Shown here: positions 34,806 through 44,167 of the stretch, piece by piece
How the letters are laid out: every line of letters begins with the position of its first letter
Position numbering within the stretch: position 1 is the first letter of the stretch
NCBI RefSeq assembly: GCF_000336935.1
Contig: NZ_AOME01000076.1
Coordinates: 10,511 to 74,510 of the forward strand
Length of the DNA: 64,000 bases
Direction of reading: 5' to 3'
DNA from: Halococcus salifodinae DSM 8989
Lineage (GTDB): Archaea; Halobacteriota; Halobacteria; Halobacteriales; Halococcaceae
Notes under the pieces: generated by a model
The model's database searches: none
What the model saw: only the letters and a program-made list of their open reading frames with translations
What the model was told of the DNA's origin: nothing
Program-made: the position numbers and the translations under genes

Positions 34806-35804
34806 ATGCAGCTCTCGGTGGTCGTGCCGACACTCAACGGCCGGACCCAGCTCGTGGCGTGTCTCGACGCGCTCGCCACGGCGGCCCCCGAGAGCGAGGT
34901 CGTCGTCGTGAACGGCCCCTCGGCCGACGGCACCACCGGGATGGTCAGAGAGCGCGACGACGTCGACGTACTCGTCGAAATCGCGGACCGCAACCTCAAC
35001 GTCGCCCGGAACGCAGGCATCGAGCACGCTTCCGGCGAGTGGATCGCGCTCGTCGGCCACGATCGGACTGTGGAACCGGGCTGGTACGACGCCGTCACGG
35101 CGGGGCTCGATCCCGGGGCGGCACGCGCGGGCGCACACGTTTTTGCCGAAGGGTATCCCATGCCTGGCGGCCGCGAACGGGTTGGAGCGGTCACCGGTCC
35201 CACCGGAGTCGACGGCGAACGGAGCGATGGCCCGGAATCGAGAGCGATCGCCGGACGTGAGGTAACGTACGTCGACGGTCGGAACGTCGCGTTCTCGCGC
35301 GCGGCGCTCGACGCACTCGACGGGTTCGACGAGTACCTCCAAACCGGCGGGGCGCGCGATCTCGCCCACCGACTCGCCGCAAACGGGTATGCGGTGGACT
35401 GGCAGGACGATATGTGTGTGCGGGACGCGGCCGCCGTCGGTCCCACGAGGCCGGGGGCCGCCGGCAGTCCGGTGATCTCCGACGGCGGCCGGACCGAGCG
35501 CGACTGGTACTGGAAGTATCGGGCGCTCGCCTACCGGCTCGTCAAAAACTATGGCGTTCGGCCAACGACTGCCCGCCGGCTCGCGAACCACGCCGTGCGC
35601 GACGCGTTCTCAGGATTCGTCGGGGTCGCCAGGGGCGACGGGACGCCGACGGCGTGGTTCGGCAACGGCCGGGACGTGCTCACGGGCTCGGGCCGCGGTG
35701 AAGGGGCGGGCCTCCTCGCGCGATGGCGCGATCGGGACCGACGAAACCCGAACGGGATCTCCTCGCGGTCGGATCGTGCGGTCGCGGTCTACGATCGACG
35801 CTAA
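34806..35804 (+). CDS. Family 2 glycosyltransferase
   Basis: A 332-aa GT-A fold enzyme. The N-terminus QLSVVVPTLNGRTQL, then VVVNGPSADGTT and LNVARNAGIEHASGEWIALV follow the GT2 nucleotide-sugar pattern; the metal-binding DxD position is altered to GHDRT. A central GRNVAFSRAALDALDGFDEY is the acceptor-side motif. It may act in glycoprotein or glycolipid assembly. No membrane helices are seen. Confidence 0.85.
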   Translation: MQLSVVVPTLNGRTQLVACLDALATAAPESEVVVVNGPSADGTTGMVRERDDVDVLVEIADRNLNVARNAGIEHASGEWIALVGHDRTVEPGWYDAVTAGLDPGAARAGAHVFAEGYPMPGGRERVGAVTGPTGVDGERSDGPESRAIAGREVTYVDGRNVAFSRAALDALDGFDEYLQTGGARDLAHRLAANGYAVDWQDDMCVRDAAAVGPTRPGAAGSPVISDGGRTERDWYWKYRALAYRLVKNYGVRPTTARRLANHAVRDAFSGFVGVARGDGTPTAWFGNGRDVLTGSGRGEGAGLLARWRDRDRRNPNGISSRSDRAVAVYDRR

Positions 35805-35920
35805 ACTCGCACTCGACTCGATCCGTTCCCGTCCTGCGGATGGCCATATGAACGCGTTTCCATTAGGTACGACGTGACATACCACCCTGCTCACGTCCGG
35901 CGTTTTCTCGCCACGCAGTA

Positions 35921-35934
35921 AGAAGGTTTATATA
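35921..35934 (+). promoter_or_regulatory. BRE/TATA of thermosome gene
   Basis: AGAAGG followed by TTTATATA (35927-35934) is a strong archaeal promoter. The predicted start is near 35957; GGTGAGG at 35954-35960 lies 8 bases before the ATG and can act as a ribosome binding site. Confidence 0.65.
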
Positions 35935-35968
35935 GAACCGCAAACGACCCGTTGGTGAGGAATCCATC

Positions 35969-37549
35969 ATGGCACAGCAACAGCGCATGGGTGGACAGCC
36001 GATGTTCATCTTGAGCGAGGACTCGGAGCGGACACGCGGTCAGGACGCACAGGGCTCGAACATCGCCGCCGGCAAGGCGGTCTCGGAGGCCGTACGTACG
36101 ACGCTCGGTCCCCGCGGCATGGACAAGATGCTCGTCTCCGATGCGGGCGACGTCGTCATCACGAACGACGGCGCGACCATCCTCGGCGAGATGGACATCG
36201 AGCATCCCGCAGCCCAGATGATCGTCGAAGTCGCCGAAACACAGGAAGAAGAGGTCGGCGACGGCACGACGACCGCCGCCGTTCTGGCTGGTCAGCTTCT
36301 CGCCAAGGCCGAAACCCTGCTCGACGACGACGTTCATCCGACGACGATCGTCGAGGGGTACCACGAGGCGGCCCAGCTGGCCCACGAGGCCGTCGACGAG
36401 CAGGTGCTCGCCGGCGGCGACCTCGACGACGACCGACTCCGCGGGGTCGCCCGCACCTCGATGACCGGCAAGGGCACCGGCGACGTGGGTGCGGACGCGC
36501 TCGCCGAAACGGTCGTCGAGGCCGTCCGACAGGTCGAGGGCGACAGCGTCGCGCGTGACGAGATCACCGTTCGAACGCAGACCGGCGCGAGTTCGAGCGC
36601 CACCGAGCTCGTCGAGGGCGTCATCAGCGAGGAGGAGCCGGTTCGCGAGGACATGCCGAAAAGCGTCGAGAACGCCTCGATCGCCGTCCTCGACGTCGAG
36701 TTCGACATCCGAGAGGCGAACGTCGACGCCGAGTACGACGTCTCCAGCGTCGATCAGCTGAACGCCGCGATCGACGCCGAGGAGAGCCAGTTCGAGCAGT
36801 ACGCCGACGCACTCGCCGACCTCGATGTCGACGTCGCGTTCGTCACCGAGGACATCGAGGACCGCGCGGCAGCGTACCTCGCCGAGGAGGGTATCCTCGC
36901 GTTCGAGGGCGTCGACGACGACGAGGCACGTTCGATCGTCCAGGCCACGGGCGCGAGCCGCGTCGGCGCGATCGAGGACCTCGAAGAAGCCGATCTCGGT
37001 GAGGCCGAGCACGTCCGCGTCGAGTCCTTCGGCGGGGACGAGCTCGCGTTCGTCGAGGGCGGCGCGGCCACGGAGGCGGTCACGGTGTTCGCCCGCGGCG
37101 GCACCGACCACGTCACCGACGAGCTCGAACGCGCACTCCACGACGCGCTCGACGTCGCGACCGCCGCGCTCGATTCGGGTGGTGTCGTGCCTGGCGGTGG
37201 TGCGAGCGAAGTCGCCATCGCAGCCCACGTCCGCGACCAGACCGCGAGCATCGAGGGCCGTCGTCAGCTCGCCGTCGAGGCGTTCGCCGACGCGATCGAC
37301 GTCCTGCCGCGCACGCTCGCGGAGAACACCGGGATGGACCCGATCGACGCGCTCGTGGACCTCCGCTCGCGCCACGACAGCGAGGGTCGCGCTGGCCTCA
37401 TCAGCGAGGGTCAGAGCGGCCGTGCCGACGATCCCGTCGACGCTGGCGTGTTCGATCCGGCAGCGGTCAAACACGAGGCGATCGAGAGCGCCACCGAGGC
37501 CGCGACGATGATCGCCCGGATCGACGACGTCATCTCCGCCGACAACTGA
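35969..37549 (+). CDS. Thermosome subunit (group II chaperonin)
   Basis: A 526-aa CCT-type chaperonin. The N-terminus [18 protein letters not shown] and the ATP-site motifs [24 protein letters not shown] and [13 protein letters not shown] are complete, and [15 protein letters not shown] marks the C-terminal equatorial domain. It ends [15 protein letters not shown] with no Gly/Met-rich tail, unlike many archaeal subunits. It folds proteins in an eight- or nine-fold double ring, probably heat-induced. Confidence 0.95.
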   Translation: MAQQQRMGGQPMFILSEDSERTRGQDAQGSNIAAGKAVSEAVRTTLGPRGMDKMLVSDAGDVVITNDGATILGEMDIEHPAAQMIVEVAETQEEEVGDGTTTAAVLAGQLLAKAETLLDDDVHPTTIVEGYHEAAQLAHEAVDEQVLAGGDLDDDRLRGVARTSMTGKGTGDVGADALAETVVEAVRQVEGDSVARDEITVRTQTGASSSATELVEGVISEEEPVREDMPKSVENASIAVLDVEFDIREANVDAEYDVSSVDQLNAAIDAEESQFEQYADALADLDVDVAFVTEDIEDRAAAYLAEEGILAFEGVDDDEARSIVQATGASRVGAIEDLEEADLGEAEHVRVESFGGDELAFVEGGAATEAVTVFARGGTDHVTDELERALHDALDVATAALDSGGVVPGGGASEVAIAAHVRDQTASIEGRRQLAVEAFADAIDVLPRTLAENTGMDPIDALVDLRSRHDSEGRAGLISEGQSGRADDPVDAGVFDPAAVKHEAIESATEAATMIARIDDVISADN

Positions 37550-37647
37550 GGCGGCCGAGCGGCTTCACGATCACTGATTTTTCGCAACCGATTCACCTCT
37601 CCGAGCAGGCCGCGGTGTGGCTGTTCGTCCGTAATCGTTCGACGGAC

Positions 37648-38256
37648 TCAGATCGTTGGCAGATGCCAGTCGTACCGGAGCGCAAGGAGTCTGAGAGCGA
37701 AGACGAACGCCGCACAGCCGAGGGTTGCCTGGCCGGCGGCGACGCCGATCCCCGTCGCCAGCCAGAACGCCCCGCCGCCGAGCACCGCAGGCGTCGCGTA
37801 GAAGTCCTCGTGAAGCACCGCGGGAACCCGCCCCAGGAGGACGTCCGCGATACTTCCGCCACCGACGCCGGTGAGCGTCGCGAGCACCACCACCCCGAAC
37901 GGCGAGAGTCCGGCGTCGGTCCCGACGAGCGCGCCAGTGGCCGCAAAGGCCGCCAATCCCACGGCGTCAGGGAGCTGAACCGCCGTGTGGTTCCGGAGCC
38001 GGCCGCCCATCGCCCGCGCGAGCACGACACCGATCCCGACGCCGACGAGTGCGACGCTCACGTCCGAAGTCGTCCGGAGCACGACGGGAACACGGCCGGC
38101 GAGCACGTCCCGGAGGATGCCGCCGCCGAGCGCGGTCGCCATCCCGAGAACGCCGACGCCGAACAGGTCGAGATCGGCGTCCGCACCCTTGAGCGCGCCC
38201 ACGACCGCGAACGCCACCAGCCCGATCGCGTTCATCGCTCCGAACGCACCGATCAT
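37648..38256 (-). CDS. TRIC/YadS-family membrane protein (UPF0126)
   Basis: A 202-aa protein with about seven short hydrophobic helices. Two repeats of the family motif are seen: ATALGGGILRDVLAGRVPVV and TGVGGGSIADVLLGRVPAVL. These define the TRIC-type cation channel family. Its ATG overlaps the stop of the upstream SAM hydrolase gene (TGATG); a GTG three bases earlier is an alternative start. Confidence 0.87.
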   Translation of the reverse strand: MIGAFGAMNAIGLVAFAVVGALKGADADLDLFGVGVLGMATALGGGILRDVLAGRVPVVLRTTSDVSVALVGVGIGVVLARAMGGRLRNHTAVQLPDAVGLAAFAATGALVGTDAGLSPFGVVVLATLTGVGGGSIADVLLGRVPAVLHEDFYATPAVLGGGAFWLATGIGVAAGQATLGCAAFVFALRLLALRYDWHLPTI

Positions 38257-39056
38257 CACTCGAACGCCAGCTCGATCGGGTTACCGACCCCGACGCCGAA
38301 CGTCTCGTCGCCCCGGCCCCGATTCGCGGCGAGTTCGACGTTGCCGTGGCTCCCTACTGTGACGAGTCGCTCGCCGGCCGCGACGTGTGCGTACGACTGT
38401 GCGACCGGAACGTGCTCGCCGTCGACCGCGATCCGTTCGCCGAACCGTCCATCCAGCATCTCACCGGGGACGTTCGTGACGGCGTTGCCGAACCCGTCGA
38501 CGACGAGTACCTCGCCCGTGGCGTCGCCGTCCCGAACCTCTGGCTCCGGAAACCGGAGGTCCTCGTAGCCGTCGGCGGAGACGAACTCCTCACACTCGGC
38601 GAGGCGATCCGCGCCCGCCTCGTGGGCCAACGCGGCCGCGGGCGCGAACACGTCTCGGCCGTGGAAGGTCGCGCTCTCGGGCTCGTCGACGACGATCTCG
38701 AACGGTTCGATACCCGCGCTCGCTTGGGCGTCGTCGTCCGGCGCTCCCACTGCGTCGCCGGCGAGTCGCCTGGCAACGGGAGCTAGCACGCCGTTGTCCG
38801 GCCCGACGAGGACGTGCTCGCCCGCCCGGATCGCGAGCGCCGCCCGATCGGTCCCGACGCCGGGATCGACCACCACGAGGTGAGTCGCGGGCGGAAAATA
38901 GGGGAAAACCTCGCGGAGCCAGAACGCGGTCGTCCGGACGTCCTGGCGGGGGAAGTCGTGGGCGATGTCGACGAGCCTGGCGTCGGTGTGCGCACAGAGA
39001 ACGCCCTTCATCGCGGCGGGGTACGGCGAACCGAAGTCGGAGGTGAGCGTGATCAT
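38256..39056 (-). CDS. S-adenosyl-L-methionine hydroxide adenosyltransferase (DUF62)
   Basis: A 266-aa enzyme that splits SAM into adenosine and methionine using hydroxide. N-terminal ITLTSDFGSPYPAAMKGV, HDFPRQDVRTTAFWL, VVDPGVGTDRAAL and GPDNGVL are characteristic, as is DGFGNAVTN in the C-terminal domain. It is transcribed with the TRIC-like gene. Confidence 0.92.
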   Translation of the reverse strand: MITLTSDFGSPYPAAMKGVLCAHTDARLVDIAHDFPRQDVRTTAFWLREVFPYFPPATHLVVVDPGVGTDRAALAIRAGEHVLVGPDNGVLAPVARRLAGDAVGAPDDDAQASAGIEPFEIVVDEPESATFHGRDVFAPAAALAHEAGADRLAECEEFVSADGYEDLRFPEPEVRDGDATGEVLVVDGFGNAVTNVPGEMLDGRFGERIAVDGEHVPVAQSYAHVAAGERLVTVGSHGNVELAANRGRGDETFGVGVGNPIELAFE

Positions 39057-39080
39057 GTGGGATGGCTCGTTCGGTGTCGA

Positions 39081-39629
39081 TCACTCGGGGTCGGCCGTGG
39101 CGTCGGCGCGATAGGAGTCCGCACCGTCGGTGTCGCTCACGCGCTGGATGCGTTCGATCCCGCCGATCTCCCGCACGACGTCCACGACGGCGTCGGGGAC
39201 GAGCGCCTCCCAGCCGTCGTCGGCGATCATCCGCTCTCTGATCTCCGTGCCTTCGAGTTTCTCGCGTTCGAACATCGGCGACTGGCGCACCTCGACGCCG
39301 GCCTCGGTGAACAGCTGCACCACGAGGGGGTTGTTCGAGTACGCGATCTCGAAGGTCGGCGACATGCTCCGAACGTGGGAGACCCAGACCGCGTTCCGGT
39401 CGAGATCCTCGATCGGCACGGGATAGATCACGAGGTCGGCATCGTCGAGCGCCTTGGTGAGCATCATGATGCGCTCGCCGGCGGTGAAGGGGTCGTGGCG
39501 GGTGTGGGAATCGTCGGCGCTGCCGATCCCGAGCACGAGCTCGTCGACCTCGCCCGCGATCCGCTCGACCATCCGGTGGTGGCCGTCGTGGTAGGGCTGG
39601 AACCGGCCGATGTAGAAGCCACGGCGCAT
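39081..39629 (-). CDS. nadM: Nicotinamide-nucleotide adenylyltransferase (archaeal)
   Basis: A 182-aa enzyme making NAD from NMN and ATP. The nucleotidyltransferase site GFYIGRFQPYHDGHHRMVE (with HDGH) is at the N-terminus, and GTEIRERMIADDGWEALVP is the C-terminal signature. ATG 39629 is chosen because it immediately precedes the conserved RRGFYIGRF; a Met 27 bases upstream is possible. nadK and part of nadC are also in this window but far away. Confidence 0.93.
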   Translation of the reverse strand: MRRGFYIGRFQPYHDGHHRMVERIAGEVDELVLGIGSADDSHTRHDPFTAGERIMMLTKALDDADLVIYPVPIEDLDRNAVWVSHVRSMSPTFEIAYSNNPLVVQLFTEAGVEVRQSPMFEREKLEGTEIRERMIADDGWEALVPDAVVDVVREIGGIERIQRVSDTDGADSYRADATADPE

Positions 39630-39850
39630 GTGATCGGCCAGAACGCCATCGTGCATAAACTCCCGCTTTCGGGTCGCTGCTCGTCGATTCGTTCCGGGCT
39701 GTCTCGAAGGAGTTCCGATCGGTGAAACAGCGCCCGATCGACCGATTTGTTTATAAGTGAATCGTGGGGTTTTCCGCGATCGGCACCCGGCCGAGACGGC
39801 TTCTCGACAGCGTATTCCGGAAGTGCGGCCGGGACGTCCGAGGGGAGAAA

Positions 39851-39857
39851 GTATATC
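39851..39857 (+). promoter_or_regulatory. TATA box of lonB
   Basis: GTATATC lies about 43 bp upstream of the lonB ATG, giving a leader of about 15 nt that contains TTGAGGTG as a possible ribosome binding site. Confidence 0.45.
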
Positions 39858-39896
39858 AGTAAACGTGCCCTCCTTTGAGGTGTTAGAGACAGTCTC

Positions 39897-41951
39897 ATGA
39901 GTAACGACACGGACACCGACGACGCGTTCCCGACCGAGCACGACCCGGATCCGGACCCGGGACCGAACTCGGATGCGGGAGACGACGAGAGGGTTCCTCT
40001 GGGGGAGGAGCTCGGTAGCGACGTCGAGATCGAGGCCGAGATCGACGAGGACGCCGAGGACGGGCTGCTCGGCGGGCTCAAGATCGAGACCACGGCGGAC
40101 ATCGAGATCCCCGACCGGCTCGTCGATCAGGTCATCGGGCAGGACCACGCCCGCGACGTGGTGATGAAGGCCGCCAAACAGCGCCGCCACGTCATGATGA
40201 TCGGCACGCCGGGCACAGGCAAGTCGATGCTGGCGAAGGCGATGAGCCAGCTCCTCCCGAAGGAAGACCTCCAGGACGTACTGGTCTATCACAACCCCGA
40301 CGATGGGAACGAGCCGAAGGTGCGGACCGTTCCAGGGGGGAAGGGCCAACAGATCATCGAGGCCCACAAGGAGGAGGCCCAAAAGCGCAACCAGATGCGC
40401 CAGTTCCTGATGTGGATCATCATCGCCATCGTGCTGGGCTACTCCTTCCTGATCGCGGGCCAGATCCTGCTGGGTGGCGTGCTCGCCGTCCTGATCTACC
40501 TCGCGTTCAAGTACAGCTCCCGAAGTACCGACGCGATGATCCCGAACCTCCTGATCGACTCTTCGGACACCCAGACCGCGCCGTTCAAGGACGCGACCGG
40601 CGCGCACGCCGGTGCACTGCTCGGCGACGTCCGCCACGACCCCTTCCAGTCGGGCGGGATGGAGACGCCGAGCCACGACCGCGTCGAGTCGGGCGCGATC
40701 CACGAGGCCAACAAGGGCGTGCTGTTCGTCGACGAGATGAACACGCTCGACATCCGATCCCAGCAGAAGCTGATGACCGCGATCCAGGAGGGCGAGTTCT
40801 CCATTACTGGCCAGTCCGAGCGCTCCTCGGGCGCGATGGTCCAGACCGAGCCCGTCCCGACGGACTTCATCATGATCGCGGCTGGGAACCTCGACGCGAT
40901 GGAGAACATGCACCCGGCGCTGCGCTCGCGGATCAAGGGGTACGGCTACGAGGTGTACATGGACGACACCATCGAGGACGAGCCCGAGATGCGCCGGAAG
41001 TACGCTCGGTTCGTGGCCCAGGAGGTCGACAAGGACGGTCGGCTGCCCCACTTCACCCGCGAGGCGATGGAAGAGATGATCCTCGAAGCCCAGCGCCGTG
41101 CGGGCCGGAAGGGTCACCTCACGCTCAAGATGCGTGACCTCGGTGGGCTCGTCAGAGTGGCGGGCGACATCGCTCGTGCCGAGGACAAGGAGTTCACCGA
41201 GCGCGAGGACGTGCTTCAGGCGAAACGCCGGTCGCGCTCGATCGAACAGCAGCTCGCGGACAACTACATCGAGCGCCGGAAGGACTACGAGCTCTCGGTC
41301 TCGGAGGGCGACGTCGTGGGCCGTGTCAACGGCCTCGCGGTGATGGGCGACGACTCCGGGATCGTGCTGCCGGTGATGGCCGAGGTGACGCCATCGCAGG
41401 GCCCCGGCGGCGTGATCGCCACCGGGAAGCTCCAGGAGATCGCCGAGGAAGCAGTACAAAACGTCTCGGCGATCATCAAGAAGTTCTCGGACGAGAACAT
41501 CTCCGAGAAGGACATCCACATCCAGTTCGTCCAAACCGGCCAGCAGGGCGTCGACGGCGACTCGGCCTCCATCACGGTGGCCACGGCCGTCATCAGCGCG
41601 CTCGAAAACGCCCCGGTCAAACAGAACATCGCGATGACCGGATCGCTCTCGGTCCGGGGTGACGTCCTCCCGGTCGGCGGGGTGACCCACAAGATCGAGG
41701 CGGCGGCGAAGACCGGCTACGACACGGTCATCATCCCGGCGGCGAACGAACAGGACGTGATGATCGAGGACGAGTACAAGGACCAGATCGAGATCGTCCC
41801 GGTCAATCACATCAGCGAAGTGCTCGAAGTCGCCCTCGCCGGCGAGGGCGAGGCCGACGGTCTCGTGGATCGCTTGAAGTCGATCACGGGCCAGGCGCTC
41901 GATCGGCAGGGACAGGTCGGACAGAGCACCGGCAGCCCGAGCCCGCAGTAA
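39897..41951 (+). CDS. lonB: Archaeal membrane-anchored Lon protease (LonB)
   Basis: A 684-aa ATP-dependent protease. An acidic N-terminus is followed by the AAA+ domain with Walker A GTPGTGKSMLAKAMS. Two hydrophobic helices (about 171-205, MWIIIAIVLGYSFLIAG and LGGVLAVLIYLAF) are inserted in the AAA+ domain and anchor it to the membrane. The Lon protease domain has catalytic Ser in DGDSASITVAT (about 555) and Lys in GGVTHKIEAAAK (about 598). In haloarchaea it is essential and controls carotenoid and membrane protein levels. Confidence 0.97.
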   Translation: MSNDTDTDDAFPTEHDPDPDPGPNSDAGDDERVPLGEELGSDVEIEAEIDEDAEDGLLGGLKIETTADIEIPDRLVDQVIGQDHARDVVMKAAKQRRHVMMIGTPGTGKSMLAKAMSQLLPKEDLQDVLVYHNPDDGNEPKVRTVPGGKGQQIIEAHKEEAQKRNQMRQFLMWIIIAIVLGYSFLIAGQILLGGVLAVLIYLAFKYSSRSTDAMIPNLLIDSSDTQTAPFKDATGAHAGALLGDVRHDPFQSGGMETPSHDRVESGAIHEANKGVLFVDEMNTLDIRSQQKLMTAIQEGEFSITGQSERSSGAMVQTEPVPTDFIMIAAGNLDAMENMHPALRSRIKGYGYEVYMDDTIEDEPEMRRKYARFVAQEVDKDGRLPHFTREAMEEMILEAQRRAGRKGHLTLKMRDLGGLVRVAGDIARAEDKEFTEREDVLQAKRRSRSIEQQLADNYIERRKDYELSVSEGDVVGRVNGLAVMGDDSGIVLPVMAEVTPSQGPGGVIATGKLQEIAEEAVQNVSAIIKKFSDENISEKDIHIQFVQTGQQGVDGDSASITVATAVISALENAPVKQNIAMTGSLSVRGDVLPVGGVTHKIEAAAKTGYDTVIIPAANEQDVMIEDEYKDQIEIVPVNHISEVLEVALAGEGEADGLVDRLKSITGQALDRQGQVGQSTGSPSPQ

Positions 41952-41952
41952 C

Positions 41953-42834
41953 GTGGCTCGGTGGGCGGTCTTCGCCGGCCTGACCGCCCTCGTTCTCTTC
42001 GTTTTGCTCGCGCTCGCGCGCGCTTCACAGTCGACTATCGACGACGGCTCTTCGACGGTCGACGACGCCTCGGCGATTGACGACACAACCTCGACAGTCG
42101 GCAACACGCCGTCGAGCGTCGAGCCCGTTCCCACTCGTCGTGACGAGGACGTTTCACCCGACAGTCCGTTGGATTACGACGCCAGGGACTCGATCGAACA
42201 GCCATCGGCGGGGCCGGACGGCACTCGTCGGTCACCGTCGTTTTCGACCGGCGCGCTGCTCGCGAACGTTGCGCTCTCGCAGGGGCTGTTCGCGGTCGTC
42301 TTGATCGGTGGCGCGTGGTACGCCGAGATCCCGCTCGCCGCACTCGGGTTGGATGGGGCCCCACTCAGCACCGGACTACCGGCGCTCGGGGTCGGGATCG
42401 TCGTGGGTGTCGGGCTCTATCTCGTCAACGAACTCGGCACGCTCGGCGCGAACGCGGCCGGGATCGAGACGCCCGACGCGCTCCGCGAGTCGCTCGCCCC
42501 CGACTCGCGGACAGGGTGGGCGGTGTTACTCGGGGTGGTGCTGCCGACCATCGCGATCTTCGAGGAACTCCTCTTCCGGGCGGCGCTGATCGGTGCGCTT
42601 GCGGCCGGGTTCGGGCTCTCGCCGTGGCTGCTTGCCGTGCTTTCGTCGATCGCGTTCGCGCTCGGCCACGGCGCGCAGGGCACGATCGGAATGGTCGCGA
42701 CCGGGGGGCTGGGGTTCGTGCTCGCGAGCGTGTTCGTGCTGACCGGCAGCTTCCTCGCCGTCGTGATCGCCCATTACCTCGTCAACGCCCTGGAGTTCGT
42801 CGTCCACGAGAGTCTCGCCGTCGAGTGGTCGTAA
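41953..42834 (+). CDS. CPBP-family intramembrane metalloprotease/glutamic endopeptidase
   Basis: A 293-aa membrane protein. One N-terminal helix is followed by a low-complexity repeat of S-T-[IV]-D-D units (about 26-48) and at least six further helices. The CPBP (Abi) motifs are IFEELLFRAALIG with the catalytic Glu pair, SSIAFALGHG, and VVIAHYLVNALEF. The GTG start lies two bases after the lonB stop, so it is likely co-transcribed with lonB. The Asp-rich linker is unusual for the family. Confidence 0.87.
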   Translation: MARWAVFAGLTALVLFVLLALARASQSTIDDGSSTVDDASAIDDTTSTVGNTPSSVEPVPTRRDEDVSPDSPLDYDARDSIEQPSAGPDGTRRSPSFSTGALLANVALSQGLFAVVLIGGAWYAEIPLAALGLDGAPLSTGLPALGVGIVVGVGLYLVNELGTLGANAAGIETPDALRESLAPDSRTGWAVLLGVVLPTIAIFEELLFRAALIGALAAGFGLSPWLLAVLSSIAFALGHGAQGTIGMVATGGLGFVLASVFVLTGSFLAVVIAHYLVNALEFVVHESLAVEWS

Positions 42835-42845
42835 GCCCGGATTCT

Positions 42846-43307
42846 CTACAACCCTTCCAGCGACCGCAACCGCTGTTCGACTTTCGGCGGAGCGGCGCTC
42901 GGGGCGTCGCGAACGCGGTGGTCGGGGATCACGAGCGGCACGGGGTTCCCGTCGAGTGCCGCCCGCACGCGGTCACGGTCGTCCTCCTCGTCGGCGTCGA
43001 AATCGGCAATGCGGCGGGTGAGGCGCTCGACAGTGACCTGGCTCCCGTAAGGGATCTCCCGGACGGCTTCGAGCACCGCCCGCTGGTCGGTGGGAACGGT
43101 CAGCGCTACTTCGACGTCCTCGAAGTCGTCCTCGACACCTTCCAGATAGTCGAAGATCCGATCGAGGAGGTCGTGATCGGACTCTGCCTCGCTCGCGAGG
43201 CTGCCGGGAAACGAGACCGAAACCACGCGCCCGCTCGCGATCCCCACCTGGACACACCGACCGAGATACGACGACTCGCGGGCGTAAATACCGGCTTCCT
43301 CAGTCAT
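42846..43307 (-). CDS. Alkyltransferase-like protein (MGMT/Ogt family without catalytic Cys)
   Basis: A 153-aa protein of the O6-alkylguanine-DNA alkyltransferase family. The C-terminal DNA-binding part IPYGSQVTVERLTRRI and NPVPLVIPDHRV align with the Ogt core, but the active-site PCHR is PDHR: Asp129 replaces the nucleophilic Cys. The only Cys is residue 18. It therefore resembles ATL proteins, which bind alkylated guanine and hand it to nucleotide excision repair instead of repairing it directly. Confidence 0.8.
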   Translation of the reverse strand: MTEEAGIYARESSYLGRCVQVGIASGRVVSVSFPGSLASEAESDHDLLDRIFDYLEGVEDDFEDVEVALTVPTDQRAVLEAVREIPYGSQVTVERLTRRIADFDADEEDDRDRVRAALDGNPVPLVIPDHRVRDAPSAAPPKVEQRLRSLEGL

Positions 43308-43370
43308 GACGGTGATTGAGCGGTGTCGTCCTTCAACATTCGGCTACCGTGCGCCCCCGCGACGCAAGTC

Positions 43371-43399
43371 TTATGTACAGAACAGTCCTTCGATGTACA
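43371..43399 (+). promoter_or_regulatory. Two TRP boxes (TGTACA) over the trpC promoter
   Basis: TGTACA occurs at 43374-43379 and 43394-43399, exactly 20 bp apart (two helical turns). The first overlaps the TATA-like TTATGTA and the second the predicted start of a leaderless transcript at 43403. TGTACA is the box bound by the TrpY repressor in Methanothermobacter, so tryptophan-dependent repression of trpCBA is likely. Confidence 0.6.
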
Positions 43400-43402
43400 A
43401 CT

Positions 43403-44167
43403 ATGAACGCGAGCGAGGGGTACGCCCCCGCGATCGAGTCGATCCTCGCCGCCGCCCGTGAGCGCGAGGGTGGGGACGAACGAGTGTCCGTCGACGCGCG
43501 CTCGCTGCCCGCAGCGCTTTCGACGGCCGATGCCGACGGGCGTGTGCCGGTGATCGCGGAGATCAAACCCACGAGCCCGACGACCGACGGCCGGCGCGAC
43601 GCCGACCCGGTCGCACTCGCCGAAGCGATGGTCGAGGGCGGCGCGGCGGCGCTCTCGGTACTGACCGAACCCGCCCACTTCGGCGGGTCGCCCGACGCCC
43701 TTCGCGATGTACGGGCGGCCGTCGACGTTCCGGTGCTCCGAAAGGACTTCGTGCTGGAGGAGGCCCAGCTGGACACCGTCGAAGCCGACGCCGTGCTCCT
43801 GATCGTGCGCTTTCTCGACGATCTCGATGGGATGATCGAAGCGGCGCGCGAGCGCGGGTTCCAGCCGCTGGTCGAGGTCCACACCGCGGCGGAGCTCGAT
43901 CGCGCGCTCGCGGCGGGTGCGGAGCTCGTGGGTGTAAACAACCGTGACCTCGCGCGGCTCGACGTGGACCTCTCGACGTTCGAGCAAGTCGCTGCTGAGG
44001 CTCCAGCGGATGTCACGCTGATCGCCGAAAGCGGTATCGGGAGTTCCGAAGACGCCAGGCGAATGCGTCGGGCAGGTGCGGACGGACTCCTCGTTGGAAG
44101 TGCGATCATGGACGGCGACCCTGAGGCGAACACACGCCGACTCACGACGGCGGAGGTGGAAGCGTGA
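43403..44167 (+). CDS. trpC: Indole-3-glycerol-phosphate synthase
   Basis: A 254-aa TIM-barrel enzyme of tryptophan synthesis. [47 protein letters not shown] and [15 protein letters not shown] are the family motifs, with the catalytic Lys and Glu in place. It is the first gene of trpCBA. The start is set by the promoter, since no leader is expected. It overlaps trpB by four bases (GTGA). Confidence 0.96.
   Translation: MNASEGYAPAIESILAAAREREGGDERVSVDARSLPAALSTADADGRVPVIAEIKPTSPTTDGRRDADPVALAEAMVEGGAAALSVLTEPAHFGGSPDALRDVRAAVDVPVLRKDFVLEEAQLDTVEADAVLLIVRFLDDLDGMIEAARERGFQPLVEVHTAAELDRALAAGAELVGVNNRDLARLDVDLSTFEQVAAEAPADVTLIAESGIGSSEDARRMRRAGADGLLVGSAIMDGDPEANTRRLTTAEVEA

Noticed and set aside
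39081-42134. A 1017-codon open frame on the minus strand running through lonB
   Set aside because: Only its C-terminal 182 codons are nadM. The rest is antisense to lonB and reads as a mirror of high-GC codon use, with no protein family signal.
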